In this document: positions 1 to 9,577 of the stretch, in pieces
Layout of the letters: every line of letters begins with the position of its first letter
How positions within the stretch are numbered: the first letter of the stretch is position 1
Source of the DNA: Pedobacter cryoconitis
GTDB taxonomy: Bacteria > Bacteroidota > Bacteroidia > Sphingobacteriales > Sphingobacteriaceae
Length of the DNA stretch: 64,000 bases
Direction: 5' to 3'
Assembly: GCF_014200605.1 (NCBI RefSeq)
Contig: NZ_JACHCE010000005.1
Coordinates: 124,001-188,000, forward strand
Notes under the pieces: model-generated
Told to the model about the DNA's origin: nothing
Database searches by the model: none
Seen by the model: the letters and a program-made list of their open reading frames with translations, nothing else
Made by a program: the position numbers and the translations under genes

Positions 1-1183
1 TCAGGTTATAATCCAGATTTTCAAATTTGACCCCGTCATCTAAACCCATATCAACATTGAAAACAACAGGGGCAAGAGGTATTCTGGAAGGGTCCCTGGC
101 TATTTTAAGATTGTTCAAAAGGCTGCCCCAGGTAATTTGCTGATGATCAAAAGCATCCAGCATAGCTGATTTTCTGATTTTCAGGTATTCTTTAAAACTA
201 TAGTTTTTATGCGGGTAACTTCTCAGCGGAAGGAAGTTGACGCAGTGACCCACCAGGTTATAGTGACCGGTAACAGCTTGTCCTGAAGCAGGTAGTCCTA
301 CGACTATATTTTTTTGTCCGGTCAGAAAGTGAAGGAAAACTTCAAAGGCAGCAAGAAATGTAATGACCAGGCTGCTTCCTTCTGCTTTACCAGTTTCTTT
401 TAGCGAATGAATTAGTTCCTGTGAGACTTTGAAGTCAAGCCTGTTACTTTTAAATGTTCTGAGCTGCGGACGTTCATGATCTGTTGGCAGATCCAGAACA
501 GGTATATTATGCCCATATTCATTTAACCAGAACTGCTCATTTGTTTTACGCGCTGTACTTTTTGAAAAATCAATTTGCTCATAAGCAAAATCTGTAAGTG
601 AGGTTGCTGCTTCCAGATCAGGGGTCCTGTTTTTGACCAGTGCAGAATAAATCTTACTGATATCCTGTAAAATTATTCCCAATGACCAGCCATCACAGAT
701 AATATGGTGCCCGGTAAAAGTAAAGTGATATTCCTGTTCAGAAAGTTTCTGTAAACCACTTTTAAACAAGGGGCCGTTTAAAAGATCAAATAAGAAAAGT
801 GCATCTTCATGAACATATCTTTTAATTTCTTCCTCCTGCCCAGCAGTACTCAATGCTGATAAATCTGCGTACTCCAGCTCTGCCACTACCTGATCGAAAA
901 CCAGTATAGCAGAGCCATCTCTGCTGAAAGCGGACCTTAAAGCTTCGTGACGTTCCGCTAATTTTTTTATAGTATCTTTTAATACAGCAGGATCGAGCTG
1001 GCCTTTAAGACGAAGTGAAACCGATTCGTTGTATGCTCTGCTCGCATCATTCCCACCCAGCATACAGGAAGTCCAGATTTCTATCTGAGGCGCCGTAGAC
1101 GGTGCGGTACGAATAATTTCTCCTCCCGAAAAAGGATCAAAATCAACCTGCTTATATATTATATTTTTTGTACGATCTACCAT
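1..1183 (-). CDS. NRPS protein, N-terminal condensation domain (partial, runs off left edge)
   Basis: The frame is open from an ATG at 1183 to the first base of the window, giving 394 residues without a stop; the protein continues outside. The visible part is a peptide-bond-forming condensation domain: the active-site motif HHIICDG lies at about residues 149-155, so the domain looks catalytically intact. It starts one base after the stop of the upstream megasynthase, which ends in the aminotransferase-to-condensation linker usual in McyE/MycA-type proteins. The natural reading is that this domain accepts the beta-amino acyl chain from the upstream carrier protein and condenses it with the amino acid of the next module. 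Which amino acid follows cannot be seen. Condensation subtype (LCL, DCL) was not resolved. Confidence 0.9.
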   Translation of the reverse strand, partial: MVDRTKNIIYKQVDFDPFSGGEIIRTAPSTAPQIEIWTSCMLGGNDASRAYNESVSLRLKGQLDPAVLKDTIKKLAERHEALRSAFSRDGSAILVFDQVVAELEYADLSALSTAGQEEEIKRYVHEDALFLFDLLNGPLFKSGLQKLSEQEYHFTFTGHHIICDGWSLGIILQDISKIYSALVKNRTPDLEAATSLTDFAYEQIDFSKSTARKTNEQFWLNEYGHNIPVLDLPTDHERPQLRTFKSNRLDFKVSQELIHSLKETGKAEGSSLVITFLAAFEVFLHFLTGQKNIVVGLPASGQAVTGHYNLVGHCVNFLPLRSYPHKNYSFKEYLKIRKSAMLDAFDHQQITWGSLLNNLKIARDPSRIPLAPVVFNVDMGLDDGVKFENLDYNL

Positions 1184-1184
1184 T

Positions 1185-4100
1185 TTAACTATTTGACTCA
1201 ACCTGAAGATATTTTTCTGGATTTTCCGGATCTGTAATGAACCAGGCGGGATTTCCTGATTGATCTCTGCCTAATCTGGCACCCGGGACCGGCGGTTGAA
1301 GTACCGGAATTGTTGCGGAGTGGCCAGGTTCAGCCTCAACAGGAGGGGCGTTTAAAGGAATGAGTTTGACTTTTAATAATTCCAGTACACTTTCTTTAAA
1401 CTTGTCAGCAATCTGTTTGATTTCATCCAGTGTATGCGCCTCGGTAAGGAAACAAGGGAAACCATCCCAGATATGAATCCCTTTGTATCTCATCAGCGTA
1501 AACAGCAATTCACTATATGGATATTCTTCCTTGAATTTAATTTTCCATAAAGAACCAAAATGAGCTGCAAATAGTGGAAGACCCAGTTCTTTAATAGTAT
1601 CATTTAATAAGCCAGCCAGGTAAGCCGTATTCTTATTTAAATTAGCCTGAAAATCATGACCTTTGGTTTTCATATACTCCAGACTGGCTTTACCAGCTGC
1701 AAGCGCTAAGGGATGTCTGACAAAAGTTCCTGCAAAATAGGTTACCCCGGCTTCTGGAAAAGAAGTGTCTCCATATTGCCAGAAACCACCGTCCAGCGCA
1801 TCCATATATTGTTTTTTTCCGGCGATAGCTCCGATAGGCATACCTCCGCCAATTACTTTTCCATAGGTTGCCAGATCTGCTTTGATGCCAAATAAAGCCT
1901 GAGCGCCACCCTGATGGGCACGGAAACCAGTAATCACTTCATCAAAGATCAATACAGTTTCAGATTTTAGTGTGATTTCTCTCACTTGTTTAAGAAACGC
2001 TATGGGTTGAAATTCAGGTCTTCTGCTTTGTACCGGTTCTACCAGGACTGCAGCTATTTCATTTGCCCTTTCTCTGATGATGTTTAAACTTTCTTCTGTT
2101 CCATAATCCAGCACCAGCATGTTTTGTACAGCTTCGGGCATGATCCCGGGGGCAGCAGGAAAGCTTTTTAGTTTTTTGGTCCCTCTGATAATTACCTCAT
2201 CATTGATGCCATGATAAGAGCCTGAAAAAGCCACAATCAATGAACGCCCTGTGACTGTTCTTGCGATTCTCATCGCGCCCAGTACAGCCTCAGAACCTGT
2301 GTTGCATAAAGCAGCACGGTCAAAACCGGTGAATTCGCAAATTAATTGACTAACCTCACCAGCCAGTTCATGCTGCGGGCCTATTTCATATCCTTTTTCT
2401 ATCTGTTCAAGGATCGCATTTTTCAATACAGGATGCTGAAAGCCCAGTAAATTTGACCCAAAACCATTGAGTGCATCTATATATTCGTTTCCATCAATAT
2501 CCCATAAATGACTGCCACTGGATTTATGGGTGACAATAGAATAAACGATCTCTTTAGTATAAGGCTTGAATCCGGAAACGACACGGGGATCTGCCATATA
2601 AGACCGGTGTTTCTGATTAGACGCTTTACTGGCAGCTGTTTTTTGATTATAACGCTGTGTTAATTGCTGTAAAAATTCCTGTTGTTCAGGTTGTAATTCA
2701 GTCGCATTTTTTTCAATACGTGCAGTAGCCCCAAAAGGTTTTTTAATTTCAGTCAGTTCTTCTGCAGAAAGCCCTGTATTTGTTATACCTGATTTAATCA
2801 CTACCGGAGCAGCTAAACCTGTGTCACGAAGATTTGAAGGAGCAGAGCCACTCATTAATTCTACCTGTTTAGTTAACAGTTGTAATTGCTGTGCGATTAA
2901 GCCTAAAGCTGTATCAGCGGGAGCAATAGATCCTGTAGCAAACTGAGGGCTTGTATAAACTGGTTGTGAAACCGGTGGGGCAGGTGCGGCTTCTTGTGGC
3001 AGGCTTTTATCTATATAAGAAGCAAGCGCATTTATAGTCGCATATTCTTCATTTAATTGTCGGAAACTAATGGGAAGTGAGAACTCCTTTTTAAACGTAA
3101 GTGCTACCTGAGTCATTAATAAGGAGTCCAGACCGATCTCAATAAAACTCATATCCGGAGTAACGCCATCCATTTCAATTCCGGATGCATTTTCTAACAA
3201 ATGTTTTATTTTTTCAATCAGTGTATCTTTCCTCATTGCAGTGGTGGTGTTTGTATTTGGTATATCAATATTTATATGTTTTTTTTGCCCGGCAGTATTT
3301 TTAGGCTCAACCCAGTATCTCTTTTTATGATAACTATAAGCGGGTAAATCAATTCTTCGTCTTTGCTGACTGTCATAGAATGATTTCCAGTCCGGTCTTA
3401 GTCCGGCTAACCATGCTTTGCCCAGCGCACTGAGAATTACATCATATGAACCCGTTATTTCTTTTTTATCCAGACTGGCGATAGCTGTAAAAGATGTTTT
3501 AGCTTCATGCTGCCAGGCGAGCGTTGTACCTGTATTTCCAGGACCTGTTTCAATTAATACAGGATTATCCAGAGAAAGTATAGTATCCATTGCCGCAGAA
3601 AAATTAACAGTTTTTCTCATATGTTCTGTCCAGTAAGCAGGGTCTTGCGCTTCTGCATCTGTCAGAAACTGTCCCGTAACTGTAGAAACAACTGGTTTCT
3701 GAGGCCTGTTTAATTTAAGCCCGCTAACAATTTCACTGAAATCTTTCAGGACCGGGTCCATCATGGAAGAGTGAAATGCATGGCTGGTCTGTAACTTTTT
3801 ATGTAAAATCAGTCTTTCATCCAGTTGTAATTGGAAAGTATTGATGTCTTCATCTTTTCCGGCTACTACACAAAGTTTAGGACTGTTGATGGCAGCCATA
3901 GATAAGGTTTCCGGAAGAATTTTCTCAATTTCCGAAGCAGCAGAACGTACACTTAACATACTTCCTGCAGGTAGTTCACTAACCATTGAACCGCGGGCAG
4001 CAATCAGTTTAAGTCCGTCTTCAAGGGTAAAAATACCTGCTAAATGTGCTGCAACGTATTCTCCTATGCTATGTCCGCAAAGAATCGAAGGCTGGATACC

Positions 4101-7100
4101 CCAGCTTATCCATAATTGTGCAAGCGCATAAGAAGTGACGAACAAAGCTGGCTGCGTATATTTTGTGTTATTTAACAGCAGACCGGCCTGCAGGTCATCG
4201 GCTTCAGCATAAATAACTGTTCTGATATCCTGATCCAGACAAGTATTTAAAATCAATGCACAGGCATCTACGGCATCTTTAAATACCGGCTCATTTGCAT
4301 ATAATTCTGCACCCATTCTAAGATACTGGGCACCCTGACCAGGAAAAAGAAATACAGTTTCGCCAGGCAGTTTTTTCAGTTTTGCTGAAGGTACTATGGT
4401 ATCGTTAAGCGCATCTAAAAGTTCTTCTCTTGTACCGGCAACCAGAAAATTGCGGTGTGAAAAATCAGCCCTTGTGGTTTGCAGCGTATAAGCAACATCA
4501 GCCAGATTAAGCTCCGGATGTGTTTGTAAATGTGTTTTTAGCGCCAGCGCATAAGCCTGTAAGCTCTCTTCGGATTTAGCAGACCAGCTAAACAGGTTTT
4601 TCAACCTGCCTTTGTCCTGATTAAGATTTTCTAAATGATCATGTTCTTCTACAATCACATGGACATTTGTACCTCCCACACCAAAAGAACTGACCCCAGC
4701 TCTTCTGATATCTTTTGTATCCCATGGTTTTAACTGATCGTTGACATAAAAAGGTGACTGATCAAAAGATATATTCGGATTAGGTTTTTCGAAATTTATA
4801 GAAGGAGGGAGTTCTTTATAATATAAAGCAAGGGTAGTCTTAATCAGGCCGGCTACACCAGCAGCGGCAGTCATATGTCCCATATTGCTTTTGATAGAAC
4901 CGATTGCACAAAACTGTTTCTCAGTTTGCTCACCAAAAGCCTGCGTTAAACCTTCAATTTCAATAGGGTCGCCCAAAGGGGTTGCTGTTCCATGTGCTTC
5001 CACATACGATATAGTGGAAGGATTTATAGCCGCATCTTCTATAGCCATCGCAATTGCAGCAGCTTGTCCGCTGGTGCTGGGGGCTGTGAAACTTCCTTTT
5101 TCGCCTCCGTCATTATTTACACCTACACCTTTAATGAGACCGTAAATTGTATCTCCGTCCTGTAAAGCAGCTGATAATGTCTTTAAAAGTACAACACCCG
5201 CTCCATCACTAAACACAGTTCCGGTTGCCTTTTCATCAAAAGAACGGCAATGCCCGTCTTTACTTAACATGGCCCCTTCCTGGTAAATATGACCACTATA
5301 AATAGGAGAGGTGATACTTGCACCACCGGCAATAGCTACATCACATTGGTTTTTTCTTAAACTTTCTACAGCCTGTGAGACAGCAAGCAATGATGTAGAA
5401 CATGCGGAAAAAACACTGACAGCCGGACCTTTTAAATCCAGCTCATAAGCAGTTCTTGAAGAAATATAATCCTTCTCATTGACGGTCATTACCTGGAAAC
5501 TTCCAACCTGATTGATCAGGTCTGTGTTGCCCGTAACATTATGATGGAAGTAACTGTTATTTCCAGAACCTGCAAATACACCTATAAGTCCGTCATAAAC
5601 TGCCGGCAGGTGTCCTGATTTTTCTAATAAATCCCTGCTGATTTCCAGGAATACGCGCTGCTGCGGGTCCATGAGCCCGGCCAGTTTAGGGTTAATACCA
5701 AAAAATGCAGGATCAAATAAATCAGCATCTTTAATAATTCCCCTCGCTTTAACATATTGCGGGTCATTTTTCAATTCATCAGTAATGGAAGAATCCAGCT
5801 CCTGATCCTTGAAAAATGTAGTTGTTTCTCTGCCGTTGCGCAATACTTCCCACAACTCTTCGATGGTATTGGCACCAGGAAATTTACCAGACATACCAAT
5901 AATTGCAATAGGTTCTGTCCGGTCTGCCGCCCGATTATTTTTTCGTCTTCTTTCAGGCGAAGCCGATCCGGCATTTATATAATTAATAATTTTGCTGATT
6001 TGCGGAAACTGATAAAGTTTGGTGACCGGCAGTTCGATATGATGTTCAGTTCTTAATAAAGAAACTGTTTTTAAAGCCAGCAGGGAGTTACCTCCTAATT
6101 CAAAGAAATTATCATTGATCCCGACAACATCCAGTTCCAGTACCTGTGCCCAGATTGCAGCGATTCTTTTTTCTGTACTGGTCTTAGCCGGGCTGTAAAT
6201 AGTTGCTATTTCTGGTCTTTTACGTTCAGGTACAGGTAATGCCTTTTTATCAACTTTACCACTGGTAGTTTTAGGGAAATCTTCCATCCAGATAAACGCA
6301 GAAGGAATCATATAGTCTGGCAAATGTGCTTCAAGCTTTTTTCTGAGCTGCGCAGTATTTATATTTTTATGATCAGCAATAAGATAAGCGAGTAATCTGC
6401 TCTGTCCACTTAAATCGGGTTTGGCAATCACTACGGCCTGTTTAACTCCATCAATATGATTAAGCTGTACTTCTATTTCGCCTAATTCAATCCTGTATCC
6501 CCTGATTTTAACCTGATCGTCTTTTCTTCCCAAAAATTCTATGTTACCACCTTTTTCAAAAGAAGCGAGGTCCCCTGTAAGATAGACTCTTGTCAGGTTG
6601 TTGTTGATTGTAATATTGACAAATTTCTCTGCCGTTAATTCAGGTCTGTTCAGATAACCGGCTGCCAGGCTAATCCCTGAAATCGCTAATTCTCCGGTTT
6701 CGCCTGCAGGAAGCGGATTTCTATCCTGATCCAGAATATAGATGACTGTATTGGAAATTGGCTGACCAATATTTGGTAACAGCGGCCAGTTTCCAGGTTC
6801 ACCGGCTAATTTAAGTTCGGTAACTACATGGCATTCTGTAGGGCCATACTGGTTATAGAGAACGCAATTGTCTAATCCTTCAAAAAAATCTTTGATCTGC
6901 GGCGTGATTTTTAACTGTTCACCGGCAGTCATTACTTCTTTTAAACTTTTTGGAAATTGCTTGTTACCGGCAGCAGCTTCTGCTAAAAACTGAAGGGCTA
7001 CAAAAGGCAGGAAAATCCGGTCTGTATTGGTTTCGTTAATGAAATTAAGCAGGTTGATCGGGTCCAGTCTCAAATCATCATTGATCAGGACTAAAGTAGC

Positions 7101-7754
7101 ACCCGTAGTCAGTGTGCAGAATATCTCCTGAAAGGAGACATCAAAAGTAATAGGTGCGAACTGTAAAGTTTTACTGCCCGGCCCTGCAGCAGAATTTTTT
7201 TGCTGCCATAAAATAAGATTGACCATTGCAACCTGTGTCATATACACTCCTTTTGGAGTACCCGTAGAACCGGATGTATATAAAACGTAAGCATTGGGAT
7301 TTTGATGGATAGACAGACTGTCAGCTTTATTCGCTTTGGTCAGGTTATCCGATACTATATTTAACCCTGTGCCCTGGAAGATATCCTGATCAGTATCCGG
7401 ACAGATACAGGTTTTGATACCAGAATCAGCAACGATCTGTGCTAATCTCTGCTGCGGATAAGCAGGATCTAAAGGAAGATAAGCTTTCCCCGATTTGAGT
7501 ATAGCCAGCATGGCAACAATCATACCGGCAGATCTGGTTGTACTTAAACCGATCAGATCTTCGGCCGGGGTTAATTCAGTGATTTTTTGACATAATCCTG
7601 CCACCCTTTGCAGGAGCATTTCATACGTGATCTGCTCATTTCCCCAGGAAAGGGCGATAAGCTGTGGAAAGTTTTTGGCCGCATTTTCAAAAAGCGTATA
7701 AACCAAAGGGACTGATTCCTGATCAATAAAATCCTGTTTAGTAATATTATGCAT
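1185..7754 (-). CDS. hybrid NRPS/PKS megasynthase A-T-KS-AT-ACP-aminotransferase
   Basis: A 2189-residue multidomain enzyme. Domains in order: adenylation (about 20-510; YTSGSTGTPKG at 159-169, Lys500), thiolation carrier (LGGNSL, Ser557), ketosynthase (613-1040; Cys785, His921, His960), acyltransferase (1130-1430; GHSIG with Ser1229, HAFH at 1325-1328, the malonyl-type signature), ACP (GLDSL, Ser1544), and class III PLP aminotransferase (about 1690-2130; FDEVITGFR, PLP lysine Lys1966). No ketoreductase, dehydratase or condensation domain is present, so it reads as a loading module plus one extension, with the beta-ketone transaminated to a beta-amine. All catalytic residues checked are intact. 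The start overlaps the methyltransferase stop by 8 bp, and the next NRPS gene starts one base after its stop, so the three are one operon. The closest architectures I know are McyE- and MycA-type aminotransferase modules. The product is not identified. Confidence 0.95.
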   Translation of the reverse strand: MHNITKQDFIDQESVPLVYTLFENAAKNFPQLIALSWGNEQITYEMLLQRVAGLCQKITELTPAEDLIGLSTTRSAGMIVAMLAILKSGKAYLPLDPAYPQQRLAQIVADSGIKTCICPDTDQDIFQGTGLNIVSDNLTKANKADSLSIHQNPNAYVLYTSGSTGTPKGVYMTQVAMVNLILWQQKNSAAGPGSKTLQFAPITFDVSFQEIFCTLTTGATLVLINDDLRLDPINLLNFINETNTDRIFLPFVALQFLAEAAAGNKQFPKSLKEVMTAGEQLKITPQIKDFFEGLDNCVLYNQYGPTECHVVTELKLAGEPGNWPLLPNIGQPISNTVIYILDQDRNPLPAGETGELAISGISLAAGYLNRPELTAEKFVNITINNNLTRVYLTGDLASFEKGGNIEFLGRKDDQVKIRGYRIELGEIEVQLNHIDGVKQAVVIAKPDLSGQSRLLAYLIADHKNINTAQLRKKLEAHLPDYMIPSAFIWMEDFPKTTSGKVDKKALPVPERKRPEIATIYSPAKTSTEKRIAAIWAQVLELDVVGINDNFFELGGNSLLALKTVSLLRTEHHIELPVTKLYQFPQISKIINYINAGSASPERRRKNNRAADRTEPIAIIGMSGKFPGANTIEELWEVLRNGRETTTFFKDQELDSSITDELKNDPQYVKARGIIKDADLFDPAFFGINPKLAGLMDPQQRVFLEISRDLLEKSGHLPAVYDGLIGVFAGSGNNSYFHHNVTGNTDLINQVGSFQVMTVNEKDYISSRTAYELDLKGPAVSVFSACSTSLLAVSQAVESLRKNQCDVAIAGGASITSPIYSGHIYQEGAMLSKDGHCRSFDEKATGTVFSDGAGVVLLKTLSAALQDGDTIYGLIKGVGVNNDGGEKGSFTAPSTSGQAAAIAMAIEDAAINPSTISYVEAHGTATPLGDPIEIEGLTQAFGEQTEKQFCAIGSIKSNMGHMTAAAGVAGLIKTTLALYYKELPPSINFEKPNPNISFDQSPFYVNDQLKPWDTKDIRRAGVSSFGVGGTNVHVIVEEHDHLENLNQDKGRLKNLFSWSAKSEESLQAYALALKTHLQTHPELNLADVAYTLQTTRADFSHRNFLVAGTREELLDALNDTIVPSAKLKKLPGETVFLFPGQGAQYLRMGAELYANEPVFKDAVDACALILNTCLDQDIRTVIYAEADDLQAGLLLNNTKYTQPALFVTSYALAQLWISWGIQPSILCGHSIGEYVAAHLAGIFTLEDGLKLIAARGSMVSELPAGSMLSVRSAASEIEKILPETLSMAAINSPKLCVVAGKDEDINTFQLQLDERLILHKKLQTSHAFHSSMMDPVLKDFSEIVSGLKLNRPQKPVVSTVTGQFLTDAEAQDPAYWTEHMRKTVNFSAAMDTILSLDNPVLIETGPGNTGTTLAWQHEAKTSFTAIASLDKKEITGSYDVILSALGKAWLAGLRPDWKSFYDSQQRRRIDLPAYSYHKKRYWVEPKNTAGQKKHINIDIPNTNTTTAMRKDTLIEKIKHLLENASGIEMDGVTPDMSFIEIGLDSLLMTQVALTFKKEFSLPISFRQLNEEYATINALASYIDKSLPQEAAPAPPVSQPVYTSPQFATGSIAPADTALGLIAQQLQLLTKQVELMSGSAPSNLRDTGLAAPVVIKSGITNTGLSAEELTEIKKPFGATARIEKNATELQPEQQEFLQQLTQRYNQKTAASKASNQKHRSYMADPRVVSGFKPYTKEIVYSIVTHKSSGSHLWDIDGNEYIDALNGFGSNLLGFQHPVLKNAILEQIEKGYEIGPQHELAGEVSQLICEFTGFDRAALCNTGSEAVLGAMRIARTVTGRSLIVAFSGSYHGINDEVIIRGTKKLKSFPAAPGIMPEAVQNMLVLDYGTEESLNIIRERANEIAAVLVEPVQSRRPEFQPIAFLKQVREITLKSETVLIFDEVITGFRAHQGGAQALFGIKADLATYGKVIGGGMPIGAIAGKKQYMDALDGGFWQYGDTSFPEAGVTYFAGTFVRHPLALAAGKASLEYMKTKGHDFQANLNKNTAYLAGLLNDTIKELGLPLFAAHFGSLWKIKFKEEYPYSELLFTLMRYKGIHIWDGFPCFLTEAHTLDEIKQIADKFKESVLELLKVKLIPLNAPPVEAEPGHSATIPVLQPPVPGARLGRDQSGNPAWFITDPENPEKYLQVESNS

Positions 7755-8538
7755 TAATTTCTATTTTTTTTAACTGATCATAAACGTCTTTCCTGATGAA
7801 CAGGCGTTTCAATGCAACAGTGGAATGTGCCAGTACATAACCTGCTTTTCTTAATCTGTCGCAGCTTTTTTTAATTCTGAAATGAAATGATTTGTCTGTC
7901 GTATTGTAAACTTCGTCAAATTCTACCAAGATAGCTTTAACATTTAACTTGTCTTCAATAATAGTGTCAATTACTTTATATTCAGCTCCTTCTATCTCTA
8001 TTTTGAGTAAGTCAATATGCTGATGATCCAGCTCTTTCATCAGGTTGCTTAAACGGTTAACAGGGGCTTCAATAAACTTTTTTGAATCGGTAAATAAGAT
8101 GGCAGAATGGGAAGAATAATTTTCTTTTTCCGGGTCGTAGAATTTTAAAGTTTTTTTCTCATCCCAAAGACCCACAGGAACAAACTTAATTTCAGAAAAC
8201 TGTTTGCTGCTGATATGATAGACATAGGGCGCAAGTGTTTTGTCCAGTGTTAAAGGGGTTCCATGATTCACATAATCTTTAACCTCATTGAAATGATTAA
8301 TCCCATATGGTGAGGGATCAAAAATATAAACCCTGGAATCAAAAGCTATTTTAAGTTCGGTATCAAAAGATATGTCTTCGCCAGCACCCACACAATAACA
8401 AATGGAATTTGAGGCTAAAAAATTATCAGGGACCATGTAACCATGTCTCTCGGAACCGAAATAACTGAGATTCTTCAAAGGTTTAACGTTTGATTGATGA
8501 TGGATGCCCAGCATCCTTTTAATAAATTGAATTGCCAT
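7747..8538 (-). CDS. FkbM family SAM-dependent methyltransferase
   Basis: A 263-residue protein with the FkbM layout: a SAM-binding loop around residues 48-56 (CYCVGAGED) and the conserved DLLKIEIEGAE segment near the middle of the Rossmann domain. Family members usually O-methylate hydroxyl groups of polyketides, peptides or sugars. It is the first gene of the minus-strand biosynthetic operon and overlaps the megasynthase start by 8 bp, which indicates translational coupling and a role in tailoring the same product. No signal peptide or membrane segment is visible. The target hydroxyl cannot be read from the sequence; some FkbM proteins act on glycans, so product O-methylation is an inference from context. 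Confidence 0.85.
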   Translation of the reverse strand: MAIQFIKRMLGIHHQSNVKPLKNLSYFGSERHGYMVPDNFLASNSICYCVGAGEDISFDTELKIAFDSRVYIFDPSPYGINHFNEVKDYVNHGTPLTLDKTLAPYVYHISSKQFSEIKFVPVGLWDEKKTLKFYDPEKENYSSHSAILFTDSKKFIEAPVNRLSNLMKELDHQHIDLLKIEIEGAEYKVIDTIIEDKLNVKAILVEFDEVYNTTDKSFHFRIKKSCDRLRKAGYVLAHSTVALKRLFIRKDVYDQLKKIEINA

Positions 8539-8932
8539 TGGGAGCGTAATATTGAGTTTGCGTTAATTTTTGCTTCTTAATTAGTGCCTATATAATTTAA
8601 GAAAAATAAATGATATTTTGTTAAATTATATCTATCCTGTTAAGTTGCTTTAATGAGACTGTTATTTACATGATTTGTCGGGTTGGTTTTTAGATGATCT
8701 GTTATTGTATATATATAAATTTAAGAATCCGTTTATTTCTGCTATTATAAGAATAATAAACAAAGATCGTACCCCTTCTGTCTGTCATAATTAAATGTAA
8801 ATGATAACAGGTTGGCTGTCTCAGTTTAAAAGATGTTGTCATTATTTTGTTACCATCGGGTACAAAGATTTGCTAAGCCCGAAAACGATTCATTTTATTG
8901 ATTAGGGTATTATTTTCCCCAGTTAAATTCAA
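8539..8932. other. AT-rich divergent intergenic region
   Basis: A gap of about 400 bases between the methyltransferase (leftward) and the TetR gene (rightward). It is very AT-rich with an alternating TA tract near 8709-8716. I see no canonical TAnnTTTG element facing the biosynthetic operon, so its promoter is unidentified. No RNA gene or ORF of interest is seen. Confidence 0.6.
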
Positions 8933-8940
8933 TACTTTTG
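8933..8940 (+). promoter_or_regulatory. -7 promoter element for TetR gene
   Basis: TACTTTTG matches the Bacteroidota -7 consensus TAnnTTTG. It lies 24 bases before the ATG at 8965. Its last bases would be the TTG of a nine-codon-longer reading of the TetR gene, which is why the downstream ATG is preferred. No clear -33 element. Confidence 0.6.
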
Positions 8941-8964
8941 GAATTCAGGATTTGTTTTGATCAT

Positions 8965-9552
8965 ATGGATAAAGATGAAATTGTAATAAGTGAAATCTTA
9001 ATTGCCGCCAAATCTTTGTTTGGGAAATTCGGATTAAAGAAAACCACTATAGAAGATATCTCGGCAGCTGCCGGAAAGGGGAAAAGTACGCTCTACTATT
9101 ATTTTCCCGGAAAAAATGAAATCTTCGCTGCTGTAGTTAAGGATGAAATGAAATCAATCATTAAAAATTTGCGGGAAACAGTAAACAGGGTGTTTTCTGC
9201 AGAGGATAAACTGAAAGCATTTTTAAATTTTCAGAGTACTGCTGTGCTTGAATTCAGAAGTCTTTATAAAGTGATTTTTGAAGATATGATTGAATCAAGA
9301 AGGATGTTGCTGCCTCTTAGACTGAAATATGAGCAGATGCAGCTCGGCATGATTAGTGAAATCCTTCTTGGAGGGACACAAAGTGGTGAATTCAGAGAAC
9401 TTTCAGCAGAAAGTATTCACAAAATGTCTTTTGTTTTGATTGTAGCTTTCCGGGGCCTCCATTTCCCACTATCCATTAACCCTTCTGAAGTACAATCCCA
9501 TGAATATTTTGATGAGCTGATAGACATGCTGATCGAAGGTATTGGGAATTAA
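8965..9552 (+). CDS. TetR/AcrR family transcriptional regulator
   Basis: A 195-residue protein with an N-terminal TetR helix-turn-helix; the recognition helix GKGKSTLYYYF lies at about residues 37-47. The C-terminal ligand-binding part is helical and not assignable to a ligand. The chosen ATG follows a -7 promoter element; an in-frame TTG nine codons upstream overlaps that element and is unlikely. It is the first gene of a same-strand run: the HD-domain gene begins 25 bases after its stop, so it may autoregulate that run. It also faces the NRPS operon divergently, so either side could be its target. Confidence 0.88.
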   Translation: MDKDEIVISEILIAAKSLFGKFGLKKTTIEDISAAAGKGKSTLYYYFPGKNEIFAAVVKDEMKSIIKNLRETVNRVFSAEDKLKAFLNFQSTAVLEFRSLYKVIFEDMIESRRMLLPLRLKYEQMQLGMISEILLGGTQSGEFRELSAESIHKMSFVLIVAFRGLHFPLSINPSEVQSHEYFDELIDMLIEGIGN

Positions 9553-9577
9553 GAATTTAAACCGCCATATTTATAAG

